NCBI RefSeq assembly: GCF_008973825.1
Contig: NZ_WCHR01000005.1
Location: 186,001 to 250,000, forward strand
Reading direction: 5' to 3'
From: Gemmobacter serpentinus
GTDB taxonomy: Bacteria > Pseudomonadota > Alphaproteobacteria > Rhodobacterales > Rhodobacteraceae
DNA: 64,000 bases
Shown: positions 40,677 to 49,698 of the stretch, piece after piece
Position numbering within the stretch: the first letter of the stretch is position 1
How the letters are laid out: each line of letters starts with the position of its first letter
Made by a program: the position numbers and the translations under genes
The notes under the pieces: model-generated
Seen by the model: the letters and a program-made list of their open reading frames with translations, nothing else
Told to the model about the DNA's origin: nothing
The model's database searches: none

Positions 40677-40816
40677 CAGCCGTTCCCAAACGGTTCACGG
40701 GCCGGATTTCCGGGTGGTGCCAATCGGTCGCAGCCCTGTGATCCGGCCCGTTCAACTTTCCGATTGAAACTGTCAGGCAAGGCGATCAAGGAAAGGGGGA
40801 AAGGAGACCTCTCCCC

Positions 40817-42415
40817 ATGCTCCGGCCCCCTGCCATGCCGCCCTGCCCTGCCCAGACAGGCCCGCACCTTGCCGCGCGCGCGCCTGTCTTTGGGCCTGCC
40901 TTCAGACTGTCCGCAATCCTGTTGATGTCAGCCCTGGCGGCAACATCCCTCGCGGCGCAACAGCTGGACGACCGACATCTGCCCGTTGTGCCTCGCAAGG
41001 CGTCAGAGGTGGCGCGGATCAAGGCGATCACGGCAGCCCCCACCGATTTCTCGGCCCCCGAACGGTTCGAGACCAAACCGGGCGGTGCCGCCAGCACACG
41101 GGTCATCGACACGGCGGATGCGTTTTCCAAAAGCTCCGGCAATATGCCTTTCGCCAGCGAGATGGATTTCAAGCTGGGCAACGGCTTGTTCCGCAAGACA
41201 TGGGTGGCCTCGCCCTCCTCCACCCGCGCCTCCGATGGCTTGGGGCCGCTTTACAACGCCCGTGCCTGTCAGGATTGCCATATCAAGGATGGGCGCGGCC
41301 ATACGCCGGAGCACCCGGATGACCAGCGCGTCTCGATCTTCCTGCGCCTGTCGATCCCCGGTGGGGATCCGGTCCCCGAGATCGCGGAGTATATCGCGAC
41401 CAGCCCCGAGCCGGTCTATGGCCATCAATTGCAGGATTTCGGTGCGCAGGGTCACCCGGCAGAGGGCCGCATGGGCATCCGCTGGACTGAACAGCCGGTG
41501 ACGCTGAAGGATGGCACGGTGATCAGCCTGCGCGCGCCGAGCTATAGCGTGGAAAATCCGGGCTATGGCCCGCTGCATCCCGATCTGCAGATCTCGCCCC
41601 GCGTGGCACCACAGATGATCGGACTGGGGCTGCTGGAGGCGATCCCGGCGGAAGACATCCTGGCCCATGCCGATCCCGATGATGCCGATGGCGACGGCAT
41701 TTCCGGCCGCCCCAATATCGTGATGAGCGTGGAATTTGGCGTGCCGATGCTGGGCCGCTTTGGCCACAAGGCCGGCAATCCCACCATCAAGGAACAATCC
41801 GCCGCCGCGTTTTCCGGCGATATGGGCCTGTCGACGCCGCTGCACCCGGCCCCTTGGGGTGAATGCACCACTGCGCAAGACGCCTGCATCAACGCCATTC
41901 ACGGTCAGGAACCCGATATGCGCGACGGGCTGGAGGTCGATGCCCAAAGCCTTGATCTTGTGACCTTCTATTCCCGCAATCTTGCCGTGCCGGAACGCCG
42001 CAATCCAGACGATCCGACCGTCCTGCAAGGCAAGCAACTGTTCCATCAGGCCCAATGCGCGGCCTGCCATGTGCCGAAATTCGTGACCCATCGCCTGAAG
42101 GACCAGCCCGAACAGAGCTTTCAGTTGATCTGGCCCTTCACCGACCTTCTGCTGCATGACATGGGCGAAGGTCTGGCCGATGACCGACCCGAAGGCCGCG
42201 CCACCGGCAGGGAATGGCGCACCGCGCCGCTTTGGGGCATCGGCATGACGAAACAGGTTTCCGGCTATGCGCAATTCCTGCATGATGGCCGGGCCCGCAC
42301 TTTGTCTGAGGCGATCCTTTGGCACGGGGGCGAGGCGCAGAAGGCCCGCGATGCCTTTGCCGCCATGCCAGCCGCCGACCGTGATGCCCTCATCGCCTAT
42401 CTGGAAAGCCTGTGA
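40817..42415 (+). CDS. Di-heme oxidoreductase-like protein (DUF1111), exported c-type cytochrome
   Basis: 532 residues. An export signal (LSAILLMSALAATSLAA) is preceded by an unusually long, Pro-rich N-region, so the true start could be an internal ATG. Two CxxCH haem sites are seen: C151QDC154H155 and C414AAC417H418. The segment DPDDADGDGISGRPN matches the DUF1111 / di-heme oxidoreductase family, distantly related to thiol oxidoreductases and peroxidases. Its stop overlaps the next gene's ATG (TGATG), so it is part of a tight three-gene unit with imelysin and DUF1513. Possible iron reductase or oxidase; unproven. Confidence 0.85.
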   Translation: MLRPPAMPPCPAQTGPHLAARAPVFGPAFRLSAILLMSALAATSLAAQQLDDRHLPVVPRKASEVARIKAITAAPTDFSAPERFETKPGGAASTRVIDTADAFSKSSGNMPFASEMDFKLGNGLFRKTWVASPSSTRASDGLGPLYNARACQDCHIKDGRGHTPEHPDDQRVSIFLRLSIPGGDPVPEIAEYIATSPEPVYGHQLQDFGAQGHPAEGRMGIRWTEQPVTLKDGTVISLRAPSYSVENPGYGPLHPDLQISPRVAPQMIGLGLLEAIPAEDILAHADPDDADGDGISGRPNIVMSVEFGVPMLGRFGHKAGNPTIKEQSAAAFSGDMGLSTPLHPAPWGECTTAQDACINAIHGQEPDMRDGLEVDAQSLDLVTFYSRNLAVPERRNPDDPTVLQGKQLFHQAQCAACHVPKFVTHRLKDQPEQSFQLIWPFTDLLLHDMGEGLADDRPEGRATGREWRTAPLWGIGMTKQVSGYAQFLHDGRARTLSEAILWHGGEAQKARDAFAAMPAADRDALIAYLESL

Positions 42416-43374
42416 TGAAGCCGCTTCTTGTTTCGCTTTGCCTTGCCGCGACCTTTGCCCTGCCCGCGCGCGCCGATGTGGCCGAGGCGGTGCAGGATCA
42501 TATCCTGCCCGGATATGCCCGTTTCACCGAGGCCACGCGGGCACTGGCCGATATCGACAGCTGCGCGGGGGATACGCTGCGCGATGGCTGGAATGCGGCC
42601 TATGATGCCTGGATCGGCGTCGCCCATTTGCGGCTCGGGCCCGTCGAAGATGACGGTCGCGTGCTGGCCATCGCCTTCTGGCCCGACCCCAAGGGCATCG
42701 GTGCCAAACAGACCGCCGCCGCCTTTCGCAAGGCCGATCCTGCGTTGCTGACGCCGGAACAGATCGCCGAACAATCAGTGGCCTTCCGGGGGCTTACCGG
42801 GATGGAGCGGCTGATCTATGCCGATACCCCGCCCGAGGGTTACGCCTGTGATCTGGCGCTGGCACTGGCCGATGATCTGGCCCGCATGGCCGCCGAGGTC
42901 GAGGCGGGCTGGCGGAGCGGCTTCGCACAAGCCCTGACCCATCCGGGCAAGGACGGGCGGTATCACAGCGAGGCTGAGGCGCGGCAGGCCATGCTGACCG
43001 CATTGGTCACCGGGGTGGAGTTCAACGCCGACACCCGCATCGGGCGGCCACTTGCGACCTTTGACATCCCGCGCCCGGAACGGGTGGAATCGCGCCTGTC
43101 GGGCCGCACCATGCGCAATATCGCGCTATCGCTTGCTGCCACCCGTGATCTGGCACAGACCCTCTATGCCAAGGACAGCCTGACCGATGCGGCCTTTGCC
43201 AAGGCCGAGGCCATGGTGCCGCGGGTCGATCTGGCGCAGGTTGCCGATCCGCAGCAATGGTTGAAGGCGGAAATTCTGGCGCAATCCATTCACGCCATCC
43301 GCGATGCCGCCATGGCCGAGATTGCGCCCGCGCTTGGCACCGGCATCGGCTTCAACGCGGCCGACGGGGATTGA
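42415..43374 (+). CDS. Second imelysin family protein, motif histidine absent
   Basis: 319 residues with a signal peptide (MKPLLVSLCLAATFALPARA). It shows imelysin features (WNAAYDAWIGVAHLRLGP and the region around 126-131), but where GxHxxE is expected the sequence reads GLTGMERLIYAD: the glutamate remains and the histidine is Thr. This paralogue may thus have different metal binding. The start at 42415 overlaps the previous stop; a GTG one codon upstream is less likely. Four bases separate it from the DUF1513 gene. Confidence 0.82.
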   Translation: MKPLLVSLCLAATFALPARADVAEAVQDHILPGYARFTEATRALADIDSCAGDTLRDGWNAAYDAWIGVAHLRLGPVEDDGRVLAIAFWPDPKGIGAKQTAAAFRKADPALLTPEQIAEQSVAFRGLTGMERLIYADTPPEGYACDLALALADDLARMAAEVEAGWRSGFAQALTHPGKDGRYHSEAEARQAMLTALVTGVEFNADTRIGRPLATFDIPRPERVESRLSGRTMRNIALSLAATRDLAQTLYAKDSLTDAAFAKAEAMVPRVDLAQVADPQQWLKAEILAQSIHAIRDAAMAEIAPALGTGIGFNAADGD

Positions 43375-43378
43375 TCCG

Positions 43379-44446
43379 ATGCGGCGGCGCAATTTCCTGA
43401 CCACACTGGCCGCGATCGGGGCCATGCCGCGCCTCAGCTGGGCCGATATCGGCAGCCCGGCCTATCTGGCGGCAGCGCAAACCCCCGATGGCAGCTATAG
43501 CCTGCACGGGCTCAGCCTTGCCGGCGAAAGCCTGTTTGCGCTGCCGCTGCCCGCGCGCGGCCATGCCGCGACCGCCCATCCCGAACGCCCCCATGCCGTG
43601 GCCTTTGCCCGCCGCCCCGGCAGCTATGCGCTGGTGCTGGATTGCGCGCGCGGACAGGCACTGGCCCGGCTGACCCCGCCCGAGGGACGGCAGTTCAACG
43701 GCCACGGTGCGTATTCGCTGGATGGCAGCGTGCTGTATACATCCGAACAGCTGGCGGAAAATTCCGAAGGCCGGGTGGGGCTGTGGGAAAGCGCGACCTA
43801 TACAAGAATCGGCGAGATCCCGACCCATGGCATCGGCCCGCATGAGTTGCGCCGCCTGCCGCTGTCCGAGGATCTGCTGATCGCCAATGGCGGGATCGCC
43901 ACCGACCCGACCGACCGCACCAAGCTTAACATCGACACGATGCGTCCCAATCTGGCGCGGGTCACGCCCGAGGGCAAGCTGGTCTCGCTGGCCGAACCGC
44001 CACCCGAGCTGCATCAGAACTCGCTGCGCCATTTGGCGCTGCTGCCCGATGGGCGCGCCGCCTGCGCCATGCAATGGGAAGGTGATCCGGCCGAATACCC
44101 CGCCCTGCTGGCGCTCTGGGATGAGGGGCGGATCACCCTGCACGAACCTTCGCTGGAAGACAGTTTTGCGATGGACAATTATGCAGGCTCCATCGCCTAT
44201 AGCCCCGCCACCGGCGAGATCGGCCTGACCTCGCCCAAAGGTGGCGTGGTGCAGATCCACGGCGCAGATGGCAGCTACCTACGGATGGTCCACCGCGCCG
44301 ATGCCTGCGGTCTGGCCGCAAGCCCCGACGGGTTTACCCTGACGGACGGCAATGGCGCGATCTCGACCCTGCGGCCCGGGGGGCTGGAGCTGCGACAGAA
44401 TCTGGGCCTGCAATGGGACAATCACCTGATTGCGCTTGCCACCTGA
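43379..44446 (+). CDS. DUF1513 domain protein, Tat-exported beta-propeller
   Basis: 355 residues. The N-terminus MRRRNFLTTLAAIGAMPRLSWA is a twin-arginine signal, so the protein should reach the periplasm folded. The rest contains repeated beta-blade-like segments (GHAATAHPERPHAVAFARRPG, EFNGHG-like, GIGPHELRRLP), as in DUF1513 propellers. The family commonly follows imelysin and di-heme genes, which supports a joint role. No catalytic residues are recognised. Confidence 0.82.
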   Translation: MRRRNFLTTLAAIGAMPRLSWADIGSPAYLAAAQTPDGSYSLHGLSLAGESLFALPLPARGHAATAHPERPHAVAFARRPGSYALVLDCARGQALARLTPPEGRQFNGHGAYSLDGSVLYTSEQLAENSEGRVGLWESATYTRIGEIPTHGIGPHELRRLPLSEDLLIANGGIATDPTDRTKLNIDTMRPNLARVTPEGKLVSLAEPPPELHQNSLRHLALLPDGRAACAMQWEGDPAEYPALLALWDEGRITLHEPSLEDSFAMDNYAGSIAYSPATGEIGLTSPKGGVVQIHGADGSYLRMVHRADACGLAASPDGFTLTDGNGAISTLRPGGLELRQNLGLQWDNHLIALAT

Positions 44447-44515
44447 GTTTCGCGATTGAGTTCTGCCCAGGCAAATCCAGGCGAGGAGCTTTGGCTGTGG
44501 GATTCTGGGATGGTC

Positions 44516-44560
44516 GAATTTTGCGGTGATGGAATTTTGCGGTGGTGGAATTCTGGCCAA
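44516..44560. repeat. Short tandem repeats before gap
   Basis: GAATTTTGCGGTGATG (44516-44531) and GAATTTTGCGGTGGTG (44532-44547) are adjacent and differ at one base; GAATTCTGG starts a third, degraded unit. They lie in the AT-richer 265-bp region between DUF1513 and gap. Confidence 0.75.
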
Positions 44561-44711
44561 AAGGTTTTCGTCAGGACATTTTGGCTTCGCATTTCTTCCG
44601 AGCCGTTTTGGTCACAGCAATCTTGTATCGGGCACAATTTGATCAAATTTTTCAATTGCATCCATCCCGGCTCCATGCGCAATCTGCGTCAAAATGGGTG
44701 AGGAGGCCAGG

Positions 44712-45680
44712 ATGCGCGTTTTCATCAACGGGTTCGGACGGATCGGCCGCTCGGTGCTGCGTGCATGGGCGGGCGGGGTTGCGCCGGGCCTGACGATCAC
44801 CGGGATCAATGACATCGCCGCAGCCGAAATGTGCGCCTATCTGTTCGAATATGATAGTGTCTTCGGCCCATTTCGCGGCAAGGTTACGCTGGAACCGGGC
44901 GCGATTGTTGTAAACGGGCAAGCGATCCCGCTGCACCGCACCCCCGATATCTCGGAGCTCGATCTGTCCGGCACCGATCTGGTGATGGAATGCACCGGCC
45001 GTGCCGATGCGCGGGAGGTGGCCGAGCGTGGCCTTCGGGCGGGTGCGAAGCGGGTGCTTATCTCTGGTCCCTCCAATGCCGCAGACCTGACGGTGGTGCT
45101 CGGGGCGAATGAGGATCGGCTGACGGATCAGCGCATCGTCTCCAACGCTTCTTGCACCACCAATGCACTGGCGCCGCTGGCGCGGCTGATCCATCGCGAA
45201 TGGGGCATCGTGACCGGGTCGATGACCACGATCCATTGCTATACCGGCAGCCAGCCGACGGTAGACGCACCTGCCGCCGACTTCGCCCGCTCGCGTGCGG
45301 CCGCGCTGTCGATGGTGCCCACCACCACCTCGGCACAACGGTTGCTGGATCAGGTTCTGCCCGAACTTGCGGGACGGCTGGAGGGGTCAGCGGTGCGGGT
45401 GCCGACCGCCTCGGTCTCGGCGGTGGATCTTTGTGTGATGACCGAACGTCCGGCAGATGTGAACGCGGTCAACGCTTGCCTGCGCGCGGCGGGCGGGGTG
45501 ATCGGCGCAACCGACCAGCCGCTGGTTTCCACCGATCTGCGGGCGCGGCCCGAAAGCATCGTCATGGCCTGCCCGGAAACCCGGGTCACGCGCGGTGGGA
45601 TGCTGCGGGTCTTTGGCTGGTATGACAATGAATGGGGCTTTTCCAACCGGATGCTGGATGTGGCGCGGTTGATGGGCTGA
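44712..45680 (+). CDS. gap: Glyceraldehyde-3-phosphate dehydrogenase
   Basis: 322 residues. The NAD-binding GFGRIGR (7-13), catalytic SNASCTTN (144-151, Cys148), HCYTGSQ and GWYDNEWGFSNRM are present, so the enzyme should be active. ASVSAVDLCV differs from the more common PTPNVSVVDL, which hints that this is a second, divergent gap paralogue. Start ATG 44712 follows AGGAGG; a frame six codons longer is not needed. Monocistronic, ended by a GC hairpin. Confidence 0.9.
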   Translation: MRVFINGFGRIGRSVLRAWAGGVAPGLTITGINDIAAAEMCAYLFEYDSVFGPFRGKVTLEPGAIVVNGQAIPLHRTPDISELDLSGTDLVMECTGRADAREVAERGLRAGAKRVLISGPSNAADLTVVLGANEDRLTDQRIVSNASCTTNALAPLARLIHREWGIVTGSMTTIHCYTGSQPTVDAPAADFARSRAAALSMVPTTTSAQRLLDQVLPELAGRLEGSAVRVPTASVSAVDLCVMTERPADVNAVNACLRAAGGVIGATDQPLVSTDLRARPESIVMACPETRVTRGGMLRVFGWYDNEWGFSNRMLDVARLMG

Positions 45681-45687
45681 GAAGAAA

Positions 45688-45753
45688 GGGGGCGCTCGCG
45701 CCCCCTCACCGCTGACGCGGTTCACCCCCTGAGGATATTTTTGAACAGGTGAA
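45688..45753. repeat. Copy of modular gene-end repeat
   Basis: Hairpin GGGGGCGC-TC-GCGCCCCC (45688-45705) is followed, 17 bases later, by CACCCCCTGAGGATATTTTT (45723-45742) continuing into GAACAGGTGAA. It has the same order and spacing as at 35557. It lies between the convergent gap and aminotransferase genes, where the hairpin can act as a terminator. Confidence 0.85.
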
Positions 45754-45758
45754 CGGGG

Positions 45759-47057
45759 TCAGAGGCGGGACAGCACGCGCTCCATCCGGTCCAGGAAATA
45801 ATCCACGTTTTCTGCGCTGAAGCAAAGCGGCGGGCGGATTTTCAGCACATGGCCCTTGGGGCCCGTGGTGGAGATCAGCACGCCTTCTGTGCGCAGCTCA
45901 TTCACCAGTTTGGTCGCAGCGGGTGCATCTGGGGCACCGTCGCGCACCATATCGAGGCCAAGGAACAGGCCGGAAGACCGCAATTCGCCCAAGCCCGCAT
46001 GGCGGGTTGCCAGATCCCGCAAACCATCGGCGAACAGGGTGCCGATCTTGCGGGAATTGTCGATCAGCCCCTCGTCCTCGATCACATCCAGCACGGCATT
46101 GCCCACAGCGGCGGCCACCGCATTGCCGCCGAAAGTATTGAAATAACGCGCATTCGCGCCAAACTCCGCGATCACCTCAGGCCGCAGCGCAAGCGCCGCC
46201 ATGGGATAGCCATTGCCCATCGGCTTGCCCATCGACACCATGTCCGGCACCACGCCATGGCGCGCAAAGCCCCACATCCCCGCCCCGGTGCGCCCGAAGC
46301 CCGGCTGCACCTCGTCGGCGATGAACAACCCGCCCGCCGCCCGGATCGCGGCCACCGCAGGGGCCAGAAAGCCCGGCGGATCGGCAAAGACCCCGTCCGA
46401 GGAAAAGATCGTGTCAACGATCAGCACGGCAGGCTTGATGCCATGGCGTTGCAGATCGGCGATCGCCGCCTCGACCCCCGCCGCAAAACCCGTGCCGTCA
46501 TCGCCGCTGACCGGGGCGGGCACCGCCCGCACATGCGCCCCAAGGGCCACGCCGCGCCCGAGCGAGGGCGAGAATTCGGCCACCGAAGCCGTCACGCCGT
46601 GATAGGCGTTTTCTGTCACGATGATGCCGGTGCCCCCGCTGGCCGCGCGCGCGATACGCAACGCCAGATCATTGGCCTCGGAGCCGGTGCAGGTGAACAT
46701 GACATGTCCGATCTCGCCCGGCATGGTGGCCAGCAGGCGCTCCGCCAGTTCCAGCACGCGGTCGTGCAAGTAACGGGTATGGCTGGCAAAAACCCCGGCC
46801 TGTTCCGCCATCGCGGCCACGATGCGCGGATGGCTGTGCCCGCAAGAGGCCACGTTGTTATAGGTGTCGAGATAGGCGCGCCCCTCGGCGTCATACAGCC
46901 AGACGCCCTCGCCCCGCACCAGATGCAGGGGGCGTTCATAGAACAGCCGGTAGGCCGGACCGAGGGCTGCCTGCCTGCGGGCGACCAGCGCCGCCTCGGC
47001 CTCGGGCAGATCGACCGCGCCGGGGCGGAAGGCATTGGGCATGGTGTCCTTGGTCAT
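45759..47057 (-). CDS. Class-III PLP aminotransferase / phospho-lyase-like
   Basis: 432 residues. The class-III signature runs through LFIADEVQPGFGRTG (D248) to the PLP lysine K278 in VSMGKPMGNGYP. YNNVASCGHSHP is also family-typical. Start at 47057 has AAGGA seven bases upstream; an extra upstream Met at 47060 is possible. It lies 12 bp after an APH-type kinase gene, as in the eukaryotic hydroxylysine or ethanolamine kinase and phospho-lyase pairs, so it may be a phospho-lyase rather than a transaminase. Which is not decided by sequence. Confidence 0.85.
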   Translation of the reverse strand: MTKDTMPNAFRPGAVDLPEAEAALVARRQAALGPAYRLFYERPLHLVRGEGVWLYDAEGRAYLDTYNNVASCGHSHPRIVAAMAEQAGVFASHTRYLHDRVLELAERLLATMPGEIGHVMFTCTGSEANDLALRIARAASGGTGIIVTENAYHGVTASVAEFSPSLGRGVALGAHVRAVPAPVSGDDGTGFAAGVEAAIADLQRHGIKPAVLIVDTIFSSDGVFADPPGFLAPAVAAIRAAGGLFIADEVQPGFGRTGAGMWGFARHGVVPDMVSMGKPMGNGYPMAALALRPEVIAEFGANARYFNTFGGNAVAAAVGNAVLDVIEDEGLIDNSRKIGTLFADGLRDLATRHAGLGELRSSGLFLGLDMVRDGAPDAPAATKLVNELRTEGVLISTTGPKGHVLKIRPPLCFSAENVDYFLDRMERVLSRL

Positions 47058-47068
47058 CATCTTGTCCT

Positions 47069-48055
47069 TCAAAGGCACGGCAAAGGCAGGGCGCGCAGAC
47101 CCGCCGTAGCGGAGGCGCAGTTGCGCAGGATATAGGCGGCATTCTCCGGCCAAAGCGTGGCGCGATGACTGGCTAGGCTGAGCGTGGTGACCATGCGGAT
47201 CGCGGTCAGGCCGGGCAAGAGCCGCGCCTCGTCGGCCAGGATCGGCAGGATTTCAGACCAGCCCGCCGCGACCTGATCCAGACTTTCCGGGCCATTTTCC
47301 GGCGCGATGTGATAGGCCGCAGCCACCGCCAGATCACAGATCCGGGGTGTGCGCACCATATCGCCGAAATCCAGAACGCCAGAGACCTGCGCCGGATCAT
47401 CTTTTTCCGTCAACATGTTATGCGGGTTGAGATCGGCATGGACCACCTGCCAGGGCAGCGCGTCCAGATCAGGGCGGACCCTGTCGAACCAATCAAGCCA
47501 TGCGGCGCACAGCCCGCGCAGATCCGCATCCGTGATGGCGGGCAGCAGCGGGCGCAGGCTGGTGGCCTGTTTGATGTCCCATTGCAACACATGATCGGCG
47601 GCAGGATGGCTGAACCCTTCCAGCGCCCGGGTCAGGCCTGCAGCCATGCGGCCCACGCCCCTCCGCAAATCCGGGCTGGCGGGGGCCAGATGCATCGGCA
47701 CGCCCTCGACATAGGTCAAAAGCCGCATCAAGCCGCCATCGGGCAGGGTAACCTCGGTCTCGCCCGTCAGGGTTGGCACGACGCGCGGCACCGGCAGGGC
47801 CGGATCGCGCGCGGCAATATGGATCAGCGCAAGGTTCTGGAACCGGGTGACCTGGTGGTCTTCGGCCAGATTGGCGAATTTCAGGACATAGCGCCCCTGC
47901 CCTGTGCTGACGCGCCAGTTCAGGTCGCGTTCGGAACTGAGGCGGTCAAGCTGTCCCTCAAGCCCCCAATGGGCAGCCAGCAGGGCCGCCGAGGCGCCCG
48001 TATCATGGGCAGGCGGGGCGGAGTTCAGGATCGTGCCAAGGGAAGGTGCGTGCAT
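47069..48055 (-). CDS. APH/choline-kinase-like phosphotransferase
   Basis: 328 residues with a protein-kinase-like fold: YVLKF supplies the ATP lysine (about 59), HADLNPHN (206-213) is the catalytic loop with D208 and N213, and LDFGDM (228-233) is the DFG equivalent. Such kinases phosphorylate aminoglycosides, choline, ethanolamine, homoserine or hydroxylysine. The adjacent class-III aminotransferase suggests an amino alcohol or hydroxylysine substrate. The start MHAPSLGTIL has a weak ribosome site; an upstream in-frame extension begins before a hairpin and was rejected. Confidence 0.85.
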   Translation of the reverse strand: MHAPSLGTILNSAPPAHDTGASAALLAAHWGLEGQLDRLSSERDLNWRVSTGQGRYVLKFANLAEDHQVTRFQNLALIHIAARDPALPVPRVVPTLTGETEVTLPDGGLMRLLTYVEGVPMHLAPASPDLRRGVGRMAAGLTRALEGFSHPAADHVLQWDIKQATSLRPLLPAITDADLRGLCAAWLDWFDRVRPDLDALPWQVVHADLNPHNMLTEKDDPAQVSGVLDFGDMVRTPRICDLAVAAAYHIAPENGPESLDQVAAGWSEILPILADEARLLPGLTAIRMVTTLSLASHRATLWPENAAYILRNCASATAGLRALPLPCL

Positions 48056-48076
48056 AGAGGGCAGCGAACATGAAAA

Positions 48077-48102
48077 CGCCCCCGGCAGCAAGGCCGGGGG
48101 CG
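48077..48102 (-). terminator. Rho-independent terminator after the permease
   Basis: CGCCCCCGGC and GCCGGGGGCG enclose AGCAAG. On the minus strand the stem is followed by TTTT. It separates the purine cluster from the kinase gene downstream. Confidence 0.85.
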
Positions 48103-48127
48103 ACATTCGCTGTCGCAATCAGGTGGG

Positions 48128-49615
48128 TTAGTGATCTGCCTTGCCTGCGGCGGCCTTGGCCTCTTCCACGCTGCCCGAGGCACCGTTGAAGAATGCGTTC
48201 AGCACCACCGCCGCAATCGAGGCCAGCAGGATGCCGCTTTCGATCAGCGGATGCAGGTCATGCCACATCCATTGCTTGAAATTGGGCGCAATCAGCGGGA
48301 TCATCCCCATGCCAAGGCTGACGGCCACGATGAACAGGTTGTTGCGGTTGGTGGCGAAATTGACCCCGGCAAGGATACGCACGCCGGTCGCGGCAACCAT
48401 GCCGAACATCACCAGCCCCGCGCCGCCCAAAACCATGGTCGGGATCGATTCCACCAGCGCGCCCATTTTCGGGATCAGTCCCAGCACGATCAGGATGACG
48501 CCGCCCGCCACGCAGACGAAACGGCTTTTGATCCCCGTGACGCCGACCAGCCCGACATTCTGGCTGAACGACGTATAGGGGAAGGTGTTGAAGATGCCGC
48601 CGATCAGCGTGCCAAGGCCATCGGTGCGCAGGCCCGCCGACAGCGCCTTTTGGTCGACATCTCGGCCGGTCATGTCGCCAAGTGCCAGAAACATGCCGGT
48701 CGATTCGATCATCACCACGATCATCACCAGCACCATGGTGACGATCATCACCAGATCAAAGGTGGGCATCCCGAAATGGAACGGGGTGATGAGCGCGAAC
48801 ATATCCGCCTCGGCCACCTTGTCGAAATGCATGGCCCCGATGGCGACCGCGATCACGCAGCCGATGACGATGCCCAGAAGGACCGAGATATTGGCCAGAA
48901 AGCCCTTGGCAAAGCGCGCGATCAACAGGATCGAAACCAGTACGGCCGCCGAGACCAGCACATTGCCCAAAGGCGCATAGGCGGGGTTCGGGATCGAGGC
49001 CGCGACCGCGATCTTTTCGGGCGCAGGCGGCAGGCCTGCAGCCACAGCACCTTCAGTTGCAGCTTTCAGCCATTCCACGGCGGCGGGGTCCGCGATCATC
49101 GGCGCGGTCGGGCCAACGGGGTTGCCGAAGATCCAGTTGATCCCGATCCGCATCAGGCTGACCCCGATGACAAGGATGATCGTGCCGGTCACCACCGGCG
49201 GGAAGAAGCGCAGCATCCGGCTGACCAGCGGCGCGATCAGCATGGAGATGATGCCTGCCGCGATAATGGCCCCAAAGATCGCCTGCGCCCCCGTCGGGCC
49301 GGAATTGGCATTGGCCATCGCGACCATCGGGCCGACAGCGGCAAAGGTCACGCCCATCATGACCGGCAGCTTGATGCCGAACCATTGGGTTGCGCCAAGG
49401 CTCTGGATCAGGGTGGCGATGCCGCAGACGAACAGATCGGCAGAGATCAGAAAGGCCACATCGGCGGGATCAAGTTTCAACGCGCGGCCCACGATCAGCG
49501 GCACGGCGACGGCACCGGCATACATCACCAGCACATGTTGCAAGCCAAGCGCGAAGAGTTTGGGCGGCGGCAAAAGTTCATCGACCGGATGAACGGAGGA
49601 GGTCGTCATGGTCAT
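48128..49615 (-). CDS. NCS2 family nucleobase (probably urate/xanthine) permease
   Basis: 495 residues with about 14 hydrophobic segments. N-terminal LGLQHVLVMYAGAVAVPLIVG and the later TNGLG-like and FPYTSFSQNVGLV segments identify the uracil/xanthine permease (NCS2) family. Because it sits directly after allA in the purine-degradation cluster, urate or xanthine is the likely substrate. Two in-frame ATGs at 49615 and 49609 follow AGGAAAGG; the second has better spacing. Confidence 0.92.
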   Translation of the reverse strand: MTMTTSSVHPVDELLPPPKLFALGLQHVLVMYAGAVAVPLIVGRALKLDPADVAFLISADLFVCGIATLIQSLGATQWFGIKLPVMMGVTFAAVGPMVAMANANSGPTGAQAIFGAIIAAGIISMLIAPLVSRMLRFFPPVVTGTIILVIGVSLMRIGINWIFGNPVGPTAPMIADPAAVEWLKAATEGAVAAGLPPAPEKIAVAASIPNPAYAPLGNVLVSAAVLVSILLIARFAKGFLANISVLLGIVIGCVIAVAIGAMHFDKVAEADMFALITPFHFGMPTFDLVMIVTMVLVMIVVMIESTGMFLALGDMTGRDVDQKALSAGLRTDGLGTLIGGIFNTFPYTSFSQNVGLVGVTGIKSRFVCVAGGVILIVLGLIPKMGALVESIPTMVLGGAGLVMFGMVAATGVRILAGVNFATNRNNLFIVAVSLGMGMIPLIAPNFKQWMWHDLHPLIESGILLASIAAVVLNAFFNGASGSVEEAKAAAGKADH

Positions 49616-49698
49616 ACCCTTTCCTGCGGGGGATTTTGATTTTGTGCCATGCCCCGCACCTCCCCCGAGGGTTGCGGGCCGGTCAGAACGCCCGGACC

